A stretch of DNA of 64,000 nt from Agrypnia vestita (Eukaryota > Arthropoda > Insecta > Trichoptera > Phryganeidae), in the NCBI GenBank assembly GCA_016648135.1, contig JADDOH010010244.1, positions 62,001 to 126,000 of the forward strand, given 5' to 3'. The notes below the pieces were generated by a model. That model searched no databases. It saw only the letters and a list, made by a program, of their open reading frames with translations, and was not told the DNA's origin. Shown one piece after another: positions 53,496 to 63,681 of the stretch (position 1 is the stretch's first letter; every line of letters starts with the position of its first letter). Made by a program: the position numbers and the translations under genes.

Positions 53496-55089
53496 TTAAT
53501 TTATGTGATTTACTGAAACCCGGGTGCTTTGTGATGTGTTTTGCTTTACGCGTAAAATTAAAAAAAAATGTTTTTTAAATATTTTGTACTACTCGATTCT
53601 TTAACATTTTTCACGCGATAAGGTAATTTTTTGAAACTAGCAATGGCAGTATGCAATGGCACTGCATAGGGCGGTTTTGAAGCAAGCATAATATAGATTA
53701 GAAACCTAAATTATTTTGGTAAGACGCCGAATAGAGGATAGAGAGAGTTTGCGATTATTGACGTGAGCTTAAGGGAGAATGAAAATAATTTAACTGGATA
53801 ATTTTTAACACCTAAAGAATTCGTTAATAAATATAATATTTTTCTGAAATAAACAATGATAAGCTCGCAAATATAATACTGTATAAATATAATACGTTAA
53901 AAAATTCTTGAATGGGGAAATTCTTGTATTTACTTAGAAGATGATTAATTAATCGAAACAAAAAAGAGTTCCAACTCAAGTCTTTCATGTGAGCTTTAAA
54001 TGTTAAAAATTTTAACAATAAACAAAGATAAATTGTTATTTGTTAAAATAAAGTTTTAATGAAAAATACACATGTGTTTATACAGGTCTATTTTTATATG
54101 ACGGTATTTATGGAAATGGATATGCGCCAAAGTTTTGGGGTTCAGTGGAAGGATTTTTAATTCATGATAACAATATATATAAAAAAAACATTTTATCTTG
54201 ATTTTCCGCGTAACTTTTACAAATAATCAGTTATGTCAGTTAAATAATCAGATATGATTATTGAAATAGACACGCTACTTGGTTATTTGTTTTTCTTTTA
54301 CTGAATAAAAATTTTCTGAAAGTGACTCCTAATATTTTTTGTTTACTATCGGTATTTTCATAAGAGACTAAAAAAAATCATTTTTACACTTGCTAATTAA
54401 CTAATTCTCACTTGGTCGTGGTATTAAATTTTTAATTTTTTCGGTTCCTTAAAAATTTTGGGAATATGATTATAATGCATAATAACTTTTAATTCTTTTT
54501 CATGGCACGCGTGCCCTGGATTTGCGATCTTTAGTACAGACCGTAGATAAAGGAATAAAGTGACTGGAGTGGTACCCGGTAGAAGATAAGAAATTCAGGA
54601 TCTGTAAGTGTGTACACTTGTAAGGGAATTTCAGGAAATAATTAGTCTGTATTAGTAATTTTTATTCTAAATGAAATTATCGCAGTAACAGAAAAAACTG
54701 TTTTTTTTTTGGTGGTGTAATCACCTACATTCTGTAGGCTTAGTATTTCATAGTTTGGAAGACATGCCCAGACTTTAAAAATGAATAGGTAGTACATACA
54801 TAGTTACCGCGTTAGAGTCGGGTTCATGTCAACTGTGGAGAAGGTACCTTATGGATGTAGGAGTTGTTTGAAGGCATTGTCACCTATACATATTATATGG
54901 TGTTATATTATTAACGAATGGTTGTTTCAGAGTTTTATATTGACAAGATATAATTAAAATTGGAAGACTTCGATAGATAAGAGCATGAACGAACAACAAC
55001 GAAGACATTGCTGAACGAACGATCAATGAAAGTCAAAACTAAGACTGAAAGACAATTTATTCGATGACATCTGTCTTAGAAATTTAGAA
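53496..55089. other. No recognised feature
   Basis: AT-rich DNA. I found no ORF with motifs, no repeat match and no inverted repeat of note. Confidence 0.4.
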
Positions 55090-55126
55090 CTGTAGAGAAA
55101 TTACATGTGGCGTGATTTCTCTACAG
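55090..55126. repeat. 12-bp perfect hairpin
   Basis: CTGTAGAGAAAT, a 13-nt loop, then ATTTCTCTACAG. Confidence 0.75.
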
Positions 55127-56529
55127 ATGAAACAAACACTCTAGAGACAGTACAAAAAATCAGTGAGGCGGTAAATAAAATCGAAATCGATCTCCGATAA
55201 GAAATGGCACCATGAGAAGAAGAAGAAAAATACTTAGAAATTAAATAGGGATTAATGAAGGAACATTTATGGGGAGGAAATGTCCCACCAGTACCTGGAA
55301 GTCAATATGATGATGAAGATGCTTACGCATAAAACGCGATATTTTTGATTATGAATCTTGGAAATATTGAATCTTTCTTCGTCGCATACACTTTAAGGTA
55401 ACAATTACAAAATAACTGTTCTTAAGTTTTTAATTATGTCATATTTTTGTACAGCGTCATTTCTATGTGTTCAGTTTCTAAGTGTTTTTCATTTGAGTGA
55501 CTTTCCATTATTGTTTTACAATAAAAAGTGATACATTTTTTTTTCAATTGAGTGCTCATTTAAAATGTGATTGTTTTGTTATAAAAAATATGAAAACAGT
55601 AATGATATTTTATCATGTTGAAATGCAAAATAATCATATTGAATGATTACAATAGGTACTATTTGAATTAAAAAAACAAAAAAAATTTAAGCCCTTTATC
55701 TCAGAATGGATATTTTAAAAAGGAGACAAGTCGATATGCACTGTCAAAAAGATATATGTTTTATAAGAGCAATTCGTCATTTTGTCTTTTTTTTAAATAA
55801 TTTCAATAATTTTTCAAAGCGTTCATAATTTAATGATAATAATGGAAAAGAATTTCATTAACCCAATTTTCATCATTGGTGTGTGGAGCCCAAAACAATC
55901 ACCGTGTCCGAATAAAATTTTAATTAAAATTTATTTCCAAAAAAACTCTGAATACAATATTCCGATGTAATTTTTTCCCATTTTAATAAATCGTCCCTTG
56001 CCCCGGGGTCGCGTGGCCCAAAAAAAATACTCCGCTTTTCCGAATAATATAATTTGTTTCGCAAAAAATATTCTTTCTGGCCACCGTCCTCGGCTTTGGA
56101 TATTAAGTCGTAGCTATACACCGGATCTGAGTCAAATTTTTTTCGAGTTCTAGCTCAGATTTATTCCATATTTTTTTCAATTCTATCGCCGCATTTTTCT
56201 CGTAAGCCGAGCGAATGTACAGTGTAGTTAAAAAAAAAGGATTTACAATTTTAAATGTACAACTATTTTGGGAATGAAAAAGTACAGCTTAATTTTATTA
56301 TTAATGTGCTGCAAATAATGCGTTTGAATGTGCATTTATTTAGTTTAAGTGAAAATGTTGGCATATTCAAATTTACGGGAAATTTGCACTAACCTATTTA
56401 GAGATTTCTGCTTTAAGTTAGATGCATAATAAAGCTTGGAATGATAAAATAAACTTATCAAATATATATTTTTTGTGTTAAAATTTCATTTTGGTTTCAC
56501 AGGATAATATCAATATAAAATGAAAAAAT
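55127..56529. other. Mostly AT-rich, one unrecognised minus-strand frame
   Basis: The frame at 56,121-55,924 (minus) contains FFGPRDPGARDDLLKWEKIT in a locally GC-richer stretch. No family is recognised and it may be chance. Confidence 0.25.
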
Positions 56530-56532
56530 ATT

Positions 56533-57225
56533 GTAGTATATTTATTTATTAATCAACGCCCTAGTGGGCTTTTACAGTAACTAATATAAAAATAATAATA
56601 TAAAAAAACATATAAGATAAATAAACAATATTAAAAATATAAGATCAACAATATAAAATAAATGAACAATATATATAAACGATGATTAGTACACAAGCAA
56701 ATAGTAAAAATTAGAAACCTTTAAAATATTAATAATAGAGTAAAATAAAGATAATTAAACCAATATACCAGATAAATAAGATAAGAAGATAAAATAAACT
56801 AAAAAAATAAATATAAAACATAAAATCAAAACATATTTAAAAGGGAAATTAACAATAATTAGGACACTTTATCTATTAAACTGTAATTAATTCTATTGGT
56901 ATATTCTAATTCTAAGTAATTTTTTAATTCGAGTATGCTCCTACAACGAAGAATGAATTCCGAAAATTTGCATATAAACAATGGTCATATTAAGTTTTAC
57001 ATAACAAATTTTTTGCACTGTAATTGAAACTCCTTTATTTTGAATATGTTTTACATTATCTTTGGCAGGTTTTTAAAGAGTTTGTGACTCCTTTGTACAT
57101 TAAACAATTTTGTGAAGTAGTTTTGTTTTTCTTCTGTAGTCGTTATCTTGTATTGTCGCCACTTCTTGTATTGTATGAATGAAAATTCTATTTTTTAGTT
57201 TCATTAATATATTTGGGCAATATTA
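56533..57225 (-). pseudogene. LINE C-terminal region and 3' tail
   Basis: The minus strand ends TGTAAAAGCCCACTAGGGCG then TTGATTAATAAATA, the common LINE terminus. Upstream, broken frames give FHSYNTRSGDN, LMYKGV.., and ILELKNYLELEYTNRINYSL, which fit the post-RT C-terminus (Y-x-TR, L.Y.G...LP). Many frameshifts are present. Confidence 0.55.
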
Positions 57226-57439
57226 ATACATGTATAATTTTAAATGTTTGTATCAAAACATAATTTATTTCCGGATTCATTGATTCTAATTTAAGTCCAT
57301 CATGATGTCATCAAAGTACGAATATTTTAAAATTGTATTCGTAGAATTTTCATTTTAAATTTGAATAAATCTTTATTGATTTTTACCTCGCCTCAGACAT
57401 CAGCAAGTTTAAAACAACACAAAACTTTATAGACACCCT

Positions 57440-57960
57440 GTGCACTCATACACACACCCACCGCTGACGCTTTCGTAGATTGTTCCAAGGGAAGTTGTGA
57501 AGCGGAGGAGGGGTCCTAATGACCGCGGGAGGGGAGGGTATCACCCCTCCGCGTGTATTGGTGAGGCATTCTTTATTACACAGAACTCACAAACACACTC
57601 TCGGGCGTCATCCATCCACACGTTGGAAGTTCGCTACACCACCGCGACAAAAGTGTTGGAGCGGCGGTGCCGCTGGCCCGGTTCGACGGGATTTTTTTCA
57701 GCCTTGTTACCTCGAGCCGCCAGAGTGAGCGGTTTTGACTCTAGCGTAGCTTCGGTGGTTTCCGTAGTTTTCCCAAAGCGGCGTCTTCTTTGAATGTGTT
57801 TCAGAATGAAATATAAATAAAAATTGTTCTGCAACTCTTGCGAGACAGAGCTGTTTTGTGAAATGTGTGATTGAATGCTGTCTTTCCATTTTGCAGTGGG
57901 TGTTTTGTGGCGAGACCTCTAAAGGAGCACGGTAGGTACTCCGCCATTCTAAAATATTTC
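57440..57960. promoter_or_regulatory. CpG-rich block, candidate promoter or 5' exon
   Basis: The core (57,490-57,790) has high CpG with GGTGCCGCTGGCCCGG and CTCCGCGTG, and open frames on both strands that I do not recognise. Downstream, TTTCCATTTTGCAG|TGGG is a good splice acceptor and ACG|GTAGGT a donor, bounding a possible 35-nt exon (57,897-57,931). A host promoter with untranslated exons is possible but unproven. Confidence 0.3.
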
Positions 57961-58036
57961 ACAGCTATTCACATATAAAATGCTAAGAAATTTTATTATG
58001 CGACCGATTTAGTTTTTAAAAGAATCCCAATTATAA

Positions 58037-58085
58037 TTGTCTGTCTGTGTGTCTGTCCATCCGTCCGTCTGTCTGTATGTCTGTC
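58037..58085. repeat. CTGT/CCGT simple repeat
   Basis: This microsatellite-like tract inside the Helitron is shorter in the related copy at 49,890. Confidence 0.7.
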
Positions 58086-58104
58086 CCCGTAACTTCGTGT
58101 AACT

Positions 58105-58855
58105 TTTATTTTTTTATTTTATTTTTATTTATTAAAGACACTAACAGGATAATAGGTACATGATACTCAGATAATAAACATTATAGTGAAGACTATGCCC
58201 ATTATCCCAATTACAAGTGTCTTCGGCACGCTCTAGTATCATGTATTTTTGCAATTAATTATATTTTACATGTACATTTATGTATATTATATATTTTGTG
58301 TTTGAGTGTAGTGCGATTAGTATTTAATGAATGATTGATTTAATGGATCTATAGGTTCATGTCATCGTTGGATGTTGTGTATGAGTGAGTTTTTGAACGA
58401 AGATAAGGTGTCTGCAAGAATATTAGCATCAATGTTAGGGTCGGCACAATACAAATTATATGTGCGACACAACCTTGTGATGGGAGAAAAGTAGCCGAAA
58501 TTATTAGTGTGCTGACTTATTCTAAAGAACTCCTGGTTTCTTATACCGGGTTTAACATGCAAATTTTTTATCAGATAGAGAGAGAGAATCAAGAGCTCCG
58601 CTGAGAATCTTGTGTAGCACAACAAGATCGGATATTTTCCGTCGGGACTCAAGTTTGTGCATCTTGAAAAAGGCAAGTCGATCTTCGTAGCTGTAAAGGT
58701 TGTTGTGTTGACCAGCTTTGTATGAAAAAATATGTAGAAACTTTTTCTGCACTCTCTCGAATCTCGTAATATGTGTTGTGTAATAAGGTGACCAAATAAC
58801 TGACGAATATTCCAATATACTTAGTACTAGTGATGTATAAAGAATTTTTAGACTT
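58105..58855 (-). pseudogene. CR1/Jockey-like LINE 3' half nested in the Helitron
   Basis: The minus strand reads LEYSSVIWSPYYTTHITRFE, RVQKKFLHIFSYKAGQHNNL, RRKISDLVVLHKILSGALDS, a frame break, then VKPGIRNQEFFRISQHTNNF and FKNSLIHNI-stop. The first segment aligns with residues about 300-375 of the 39,177 protein. The 3' UTR ends in a T-rich tract (plus strand) at 58,105-58,135. Confidence 0.75.
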
Positions 58856-58921
58856 TGAGGATTTTTTCTTCTTTATAGTAAAATTTATTGATGGGTTACA
58901 GCTAGTATACAATAAAAGTAA

Positions 58922-59290
58922 ACTATAAAGATATAAGGAATGAATGTAAAGCTGATCTTAGCATAATTAATAGAATTAAAAAAGAGTCGCTCAGGTGGTT
59001 TGGGCATGTTGAGCGAATGAATGAGGAAAGAATGGTAAGAAAGATGTATAACGCGAGTGTTGACGGCGTCATAGAGAGAGGACGACCGCGGAAGACGTGG
59101 CACGACCAGATCAACCAGATACTGGAAGATGGTCCCGTTAGAAGCCTCAACAACCGTCTAGCTTGCATGCGAAGATGTATGAATGAGGATGAGGCGAGAG
59201 TTATATGTCAGGACAGAATAGTTTGGCGCTCCATCCTCACTGCTTATCCCCACGGGGAAACGGGATGATGGTAACTAACTATAAATAAAT
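58922..59290 (+). pseudogene. RTE-like LINE C-terminus, unbroken frame
   Basis: Codons from 58,930 read IRNECKADLSIINRIKKESL, RWFGHVERMNEERMVRKMYN, ASVDGVIERGRPRKTWHDQI, NQILEDGPVRSLNNRLACMR, then DRIVWRSILTAYPHGETG-stop (to 59,268). A GATGGTAACTAACTA tail follows. It begins 16 bp after the Helitron end, so its 5' truncation abuts that element. It is the best-preserved tail of this family in the window. Confidence 0.75.
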
Positions 59291-59359
59291 AGAAATCGAC
59301 AAAAGGTACATCTGTTGAGAAATAAAATGGATTAACATTATATTCGTTAACATTTATTT

Positions 59360-59435
59360 TTAACTAACTAACGAACTAATTAACTACTTCGCCGTTTCCT
59401 CGCAGGGGTAGGCAGAGAGTATAGAACAGTATCTT
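59360..59435 (-). pseudogene. RTE-like LINE extreme 3' end
   Basis: ACTAACTAACGAACTAATTA, then CGCCGTTTCCTCGCAGGGGT and AGGCAGAGAG reverse the end of the previous copy. It lies tail-to-tail with it about 80 bp away. Confidence 0.6.
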
Positions 59436-59648
59436 GTAGTATAACCTATGAATCTAACTGATTAATGAAATAACTGATACATTTGATTGTAATGATTTTC
59501 AGAATAAAAGAAAACGTTATTTAAACATAATTTTTGTACTACTAGTTAATTATTAAGTAAAATCATATGCGTAAGATGGAAATAATATTATCGGAAATAA
59601 AAAACTAATAGAAAATAGATGCGTTATTGAATAAAAATACATATTTTG

Positions 59649-59834
59649 AGTAGCTTGTTGGTCTTGTGGTTATTAAGACACTCGCCTCGTGATCCAAATG
59701 TCGCGGGTCTGAACCTCACTCCATACTAGCAAGTTAGTCCTATTTTCATACCACAAGCGTTTAGCTTAGTTTGAAAATAGTAAAAATATATTAGTGTGAC
59801 ACGTATTCCGTGTTCGCGTCTTTATTTAAAAAAA
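59649..59834 (+). mobile_element. tRNA-derived SINE S1
   Basis: Features in order are GTAGCTTGTTGGTCTTGTGG, an A-box region with a 2-nt insertion, GTCGCGGGTCTGAACC (B box with one change), CATACCACAAGCGTTTAGCT, TAGTTTGAAAATAGTAAAAA and GCGTCTTTATTTAAAAAAAA. The end is an A-rich tail. Confidence 0.75.
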
Positions 59835-60145
59835 AAAGAATTAATGCATTGTAAGATAACGTATGAAATATAGTATAGGCAATGAATTTTGGAAAGAGTA
59901 AGTGAGTTTATATATTCGGAAAGTATGTTCGATAGCTTAGGAAGGCTGAAAAAGATAACGTGAGGACGGTGACTCCAGGGAATAAGATGAATGGTGCATT
60001 GAATGCAAAAATTTCTAATAGAAATATGCCTTAATGTTGATGGTTTCTTAGCCTTCAGAATATTTTCATTGTATATATGACTAAGTCTGCTGGTAAGTTA
60101 TTTTGAAATGCAATAATAATACATTTTTGTGAATATTACTAACGG
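59835..60145. other. No recognised feature
   Basis: Nothing supported in this stretch. Confidence 0.4.
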
Positions 60146-60283
60146 TCGGTTGTTTATGTTGGATTTAAGCAAATGTTCATTTAAAGCAAAGATTCTGGCG
60201 TTCTTCATCAATCAAACGATCCGTTTCCGTAAAAATCTACGCTTTTAACGGAATTTTATTTTAATCCAACATGAAACAACCGG
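60146..60283. mobile_element. Inverted-repeat MITE
   Basis: CGGTTGTTTATGTTGGATT faces AATCCAACATGAAACAACCG with one mismatch in about 19. The element is roughly 137 bp. TTTCCGTAAAAATCTACGCT and TTTTAACGGAA occur inside. No target duplication is clear. Confidence 0.7.
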
Positions 60284-60584
60284 GCCCAAGATGTGTACAT
60301 ACTTACCATAATATTTTCAATAAGAGTTAATTAAAAATCAATAATCAATTCAATCGAATTAGCCAATGGCTGTTCGACTTCACGAACATATTAGAGACCA
60401 CTAATATGGTAAGAAAATTTTGTTCACGCTTTTCAAACGAGAAACATTTTGATATGTAACTCAAATTTAGTAAAAGGTATGTACCTAACTAAGAAAGTTT
60501 ATTGTTTTCTTATTAAGTCATATATTACTTATACGTTGTGTTTGACAGATGCGTTTTTGTTATATATACCACGTTTTATACTGA

Positions 60585-60730
60585 CTTCACGGTCGAACGG
60601 GATAAAAAGTATCCTGTGTCCGTCTCCTTGTTCTAAGCTACCTCTCCACCAATTTTCAGCCAAATCGGTTCATCCGTTCTTGAGTTATAAATAGTGTAAC
60701 TAACACCACTTTTTTATATATATAGATTTT
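60585..60730 (+). repeat. Interspersed repeat fragment (class uncertain)
   Basis: TTGTTCTAAGCTACCTCTCC, AAATCGGTTCATCCGTTCTT and GAGTTATAAATAGTGTAACT resemble a widely dispersed arthropod repeat ending in TATATATATAGAT. There is no second copy in this window, so the assignment rests on general familiarity. Confidence 0.4.
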
Positions 60731-60949
60731 TTAAAGTAAGTTTAGATTATTAACTTGTCATTTATTTGTAATATCAATTTTTTTATATAATAGAAAAAAT
60801 GTGTACAAATTTTATCGCTAAGGAAAGTCAATCGTTAACTCAAGCAATAAAATATAAGAAGGAACATAGAAAAATAAAATAAGTTTGAACGTTGATTGTA
60901 ATTTTTTTAGTTTGTTTAATAATAACACTTGTTTGTTTTATTTTTCAAC

Positions 60950-61160
60950 GGTTGCTTCCTTTGAATGGACAACTCTATATCGTATTATGAGAGGCCGTCC
61001 CAACGTGCCGAGTCACCAAAGCGGCTTTGATTGTCGCTTGGCACCATTTCTAATCTATTGTAGAGCGGTTTCTTTCAATGACCGCCGTGGGCTCAATGAA
61101 TGCGCTCAGAAGTGGCGCCCAACTAGTATTGCAGCTTTCTATACACAATTGTACCATCTT
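60950..61160. promoter_or_regulatory. Unique block with repeated TCF/Sox-like words
   Basis: CCTTTGAATGG, GCTTTGATTGTC and CTATTGTAGAG occur within about 110 bp, with CCGTCCCAACGTGCCG nearby. These resemble TCF and Sox sites. The block is more balanced in composition than its flanks and has no recognised ORF. Confidence 0.25.
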
Positions 61161-61334
61161 TCTAGCATTTATTTAATCGTTTTTAACTTTTGTAAATAGT
61201 ATATTATTTGGCCTTTGAGCATGGCATTAAAATTTTGAAGAAAAACAAAGCTTATTATTAATTATTTTTTAAATCAAATTAATTAATCAATTAGAAAGAT
61301 ATACAGAAAAAACTAATTCACGAAAAAATATAAG

Positions 61335-61406
61335 GTTACTACTGGGATTCGAACCGAGGTCACCTCCTTTCCGGGGCCGGCGCTCTGACCACTAAGCTAT
61401 AGCAAC
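61335..61406 (-). pseudogene. 72-nt tRNA-like sequence
   Basis: The minus strand gives a full 7-bp acceptor stem (GTTGCTA with TAGTAAC, one G-U), a 4-bp D-stem GCTT/GAGC and a T-loop TTCGAAT at the right position with 4 of 5 T-stem pairs. The B box GGTTCGAATCC is perfect. The anticodon stem does not pair and position 33 is C, so it is a tRNA pseudogene or SINE head, not a working tRNA. Confidence 0.55.
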
Positions 61407-61419
61407 CCTCTATGTTTCC

Positions 61420-62254
61420 GTGAATATATCGACCTTATATGTAGTTCTTATTTTTATTAATTGATTAATTTTTTTTTGTCCATAGGAATTATTATTATTA
61501 ATAATTATTCAGATTTGTTATTAAAAAGAAATTAATATAATTTGGGTTAGGATATACATTATTTTCTTTGTTCGGTTCTATATACTCCAATTACTTTAAA
61601 GTTTTCAAAGTTTGCCGTTTGACCGAAAAAGGTTTTGAAATAATGCTAAGACCATAATAATTTCTACCTTATTACGTCGGATGCTACAAGTGTCATTGTG
61701 AGAGTACATTTATATTATCTAAAAGAATACGTTTTTACAAATTTATTGCAAACAGTACCTAAAAATTAAATATTTTGTGGTGATGTGGGCCTACAGTGTT
61801 AATGTGTCCTAAAGCGAGTTGACTAATCAGATGTCAAGAGCGCAGCTTAGCCTAGAAATGTTTCGAACATATGGGTTTAGCTTGTAAACTAAATGAACTT
61901 ATAATTATTAAATTTAAAATACATTTTCTAAATCTTGCGTCCGTAATAAACCAGCGAATACACCAACCGGAATATATATATATTATACATTCTGAGTTAC
62001 CTTTCTTGCTTGCTTGCCACACGTCAGATTACACCTAGATACATCGTGAAATATACATTGAACACAAGAAATTTCTGTGGGTATAGTCGGGACTCCACCA
62101 TTGGTGACCATCACAAACAACACTCACTCATCAAAAGTTTCAATTAGAACTGGTTAGAAATATTCGCCACGTGCGTGGATCACAATTGATTAATCGAACA
62201 TATAGGTTTAATTAATACACTGGTGTTAATTACATCATCGTCACATCATTGTTA
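61420..62254. other. No recognised feature
   Basis: Mostly AT-rich. I see no supported ORF or repeat. Confidence 0.4.
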
Positions 62255-62415
62255 GTTCTACAGCCCTTGGAGGTCTTGGCCTCCTCAAGACTCTTCCTCT
62301 GCTCATCTCGGTGTTGTGCCAGCTCTTTCCAGTTCTGGATATCCAAGGCTGTCTAATGCCTTTGGATCATTTCATCTTAGTTTTGACCTTCCTAAGCTCT
62401 TTCTTCCTTTTGGCT
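62255..62415 (-). pseudogene. LINE C-terminal remnant, family L2
   Basis: The reversed words CAGCCCTTGGAGGTCTTGGC, CTCATCTCGGTGTTGTGCCA and CAGCTCTTTCCAGTTCTGGA match 28,620-28,800 (W..L..N+DEW region). It is shorter and frame-broken. Confidence 0.55.
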
Positions 62416-62458
62416 TTTTGTCTCTAAATATAATATTATATTAACATCCAACGTATTT

Positions 62459-63108
62459 TTACCCCCTTTATATTAACTCGTGGCGTCTGCTTGCTTGCCG
62501 TCAACAAAAACTTTGAATAGATTTTTGACCCTTTTCCCATGATCCAATCGAACTGAAACTTGGCAAGCAGAAGAAGATCTATCAAATTTTCGTTAAAAAA
62601 ATTAATAATTATAGTATAATTTCGGATTTTTAGAAATTTTATTAGTTTTTTCAATCATTAGAAAAGTTTGATTAGCAACGGCGCGGCAGCCCGATAACGT
62701 CGCGGAATATTTTCTAAATTTGAATTACTCCGTCGGTATAATAAGTACATCACTACGAATTTCGAAAATTTACAAAACAATTGGTTCACAGATGATAGCA
62801 AAATTGGGTTTTTTGGGAAAAAATCAAATAATAATTTATTTCTTTTAGATTTCTGCTTAGTTTGAAGAATTCTACATTACTCAAATCTGATTCTGACTAA
62901 ATCTTTTGACGCTGGAAATTCATAAGGTACGATATTGATGATAATTGAATCTATCAAAATCTTGACATCTCAAAACATCTGACATTTTAGAAATATATTA
63001 AATTTCTGTAAGTTTAGTGATATGTTATATGTTTTAATTCGTCTTTAATTATTGTTTTATTTTACAAAGAAAGGGAGTATAGTAAAAACTTGGTTTTTAT
63101 GGGTTACT
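62459..63108 (+). repeat. Unclassified repeat family A, copy 3
   Basis: It matches copy 1 from GTGGCGTCTGCTTGCTTG through AGAAAAGTTTGATTAGCAAC, GATAACGTCGCGGAATATTT and AGGGAGTATAGTAAAAACTT, and has about 150 extra bp inside (62,775-62,970). It is the longest copy. Confidence 0.75.
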
Positions 63109-63329
63109 TTTTCATGCTACTGAAGTTACACAACGGAAGAGATAAAAGTTTTGTAAAAAAGGTAATAGAAACAGTGTTGTATCAACATCAAAAGTGTATT
63201 AAATCCCATTTCGGTCAAGCCTTTTAATTTTTTCGGTAGTCATTTTTACCAGCTGCATTTAAGTAGGCGAGTGAAATAATTTTATTTTCTTATTAAATTG
63301 ATATTTTATTATATCGTAACTAAGCATGA

Positions 63330-63445
63330 AATTCAAAGATTTCTGCTCGGACGAGCTTCCGTCACGCCGGAGGATCACAAAGCGCGGAGGGGGGGCGGGA
63401 GGGAGAGCCGAGGGAGACGGGAGACGAGAGGGGGGAATGAACTCT
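63330..63445. promoter_or_regulatory. Purine-rich GC block with G-quadruplex motif
   Basis: At 63,389-63,403 the plus strand has a run of seven G, C, GGG, A, GGG, giving four G-tracts with one-base loops when the first run is split. More GGG tracts follow to 63,436. Both composition and strand asymmetry are unusual here. Function is unknown. Confidence 0.4.
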
Positions 63446-63681
63446 GCTCCCAGTGAAATATGCGGGAAAACACTCAAATTATTATATTAGCATGGAACGG
63501 ATTGAAAGATAATTCAGAGAGTCTACTCCGCTGCCGAAGGAGGTTTGTTAAGCGAGGATTATCAAGAGATTCGTGAGGTTTTGGCAGATAAAAATGGTTT
63601 CGCAGGAAAACTTTGGTACGATCTCAGCAAGCCGAGATTTAAAAAAATAATGGTGATTTTTTATTTTATTTTTATTGTATA

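Larger units (their letters stand above)
57965..58905 (+). mobile_element. Helitron interrupted by a LINE
   Basis: The left part includes GTCTGTCTGTGTGTCTGTCC...CCGTCCG and GTAACTTCGTGTAACTTT. The right part resumes with TTCTTCTTTATAGTAAAATT and ends GGGTTACAGCTAG|T (58,902-58,905, then T). The order matches the uninterrupted copy at 49,870-50,019. About 750 bp of minus-strand LINE sits between. Confidence 0.65.
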
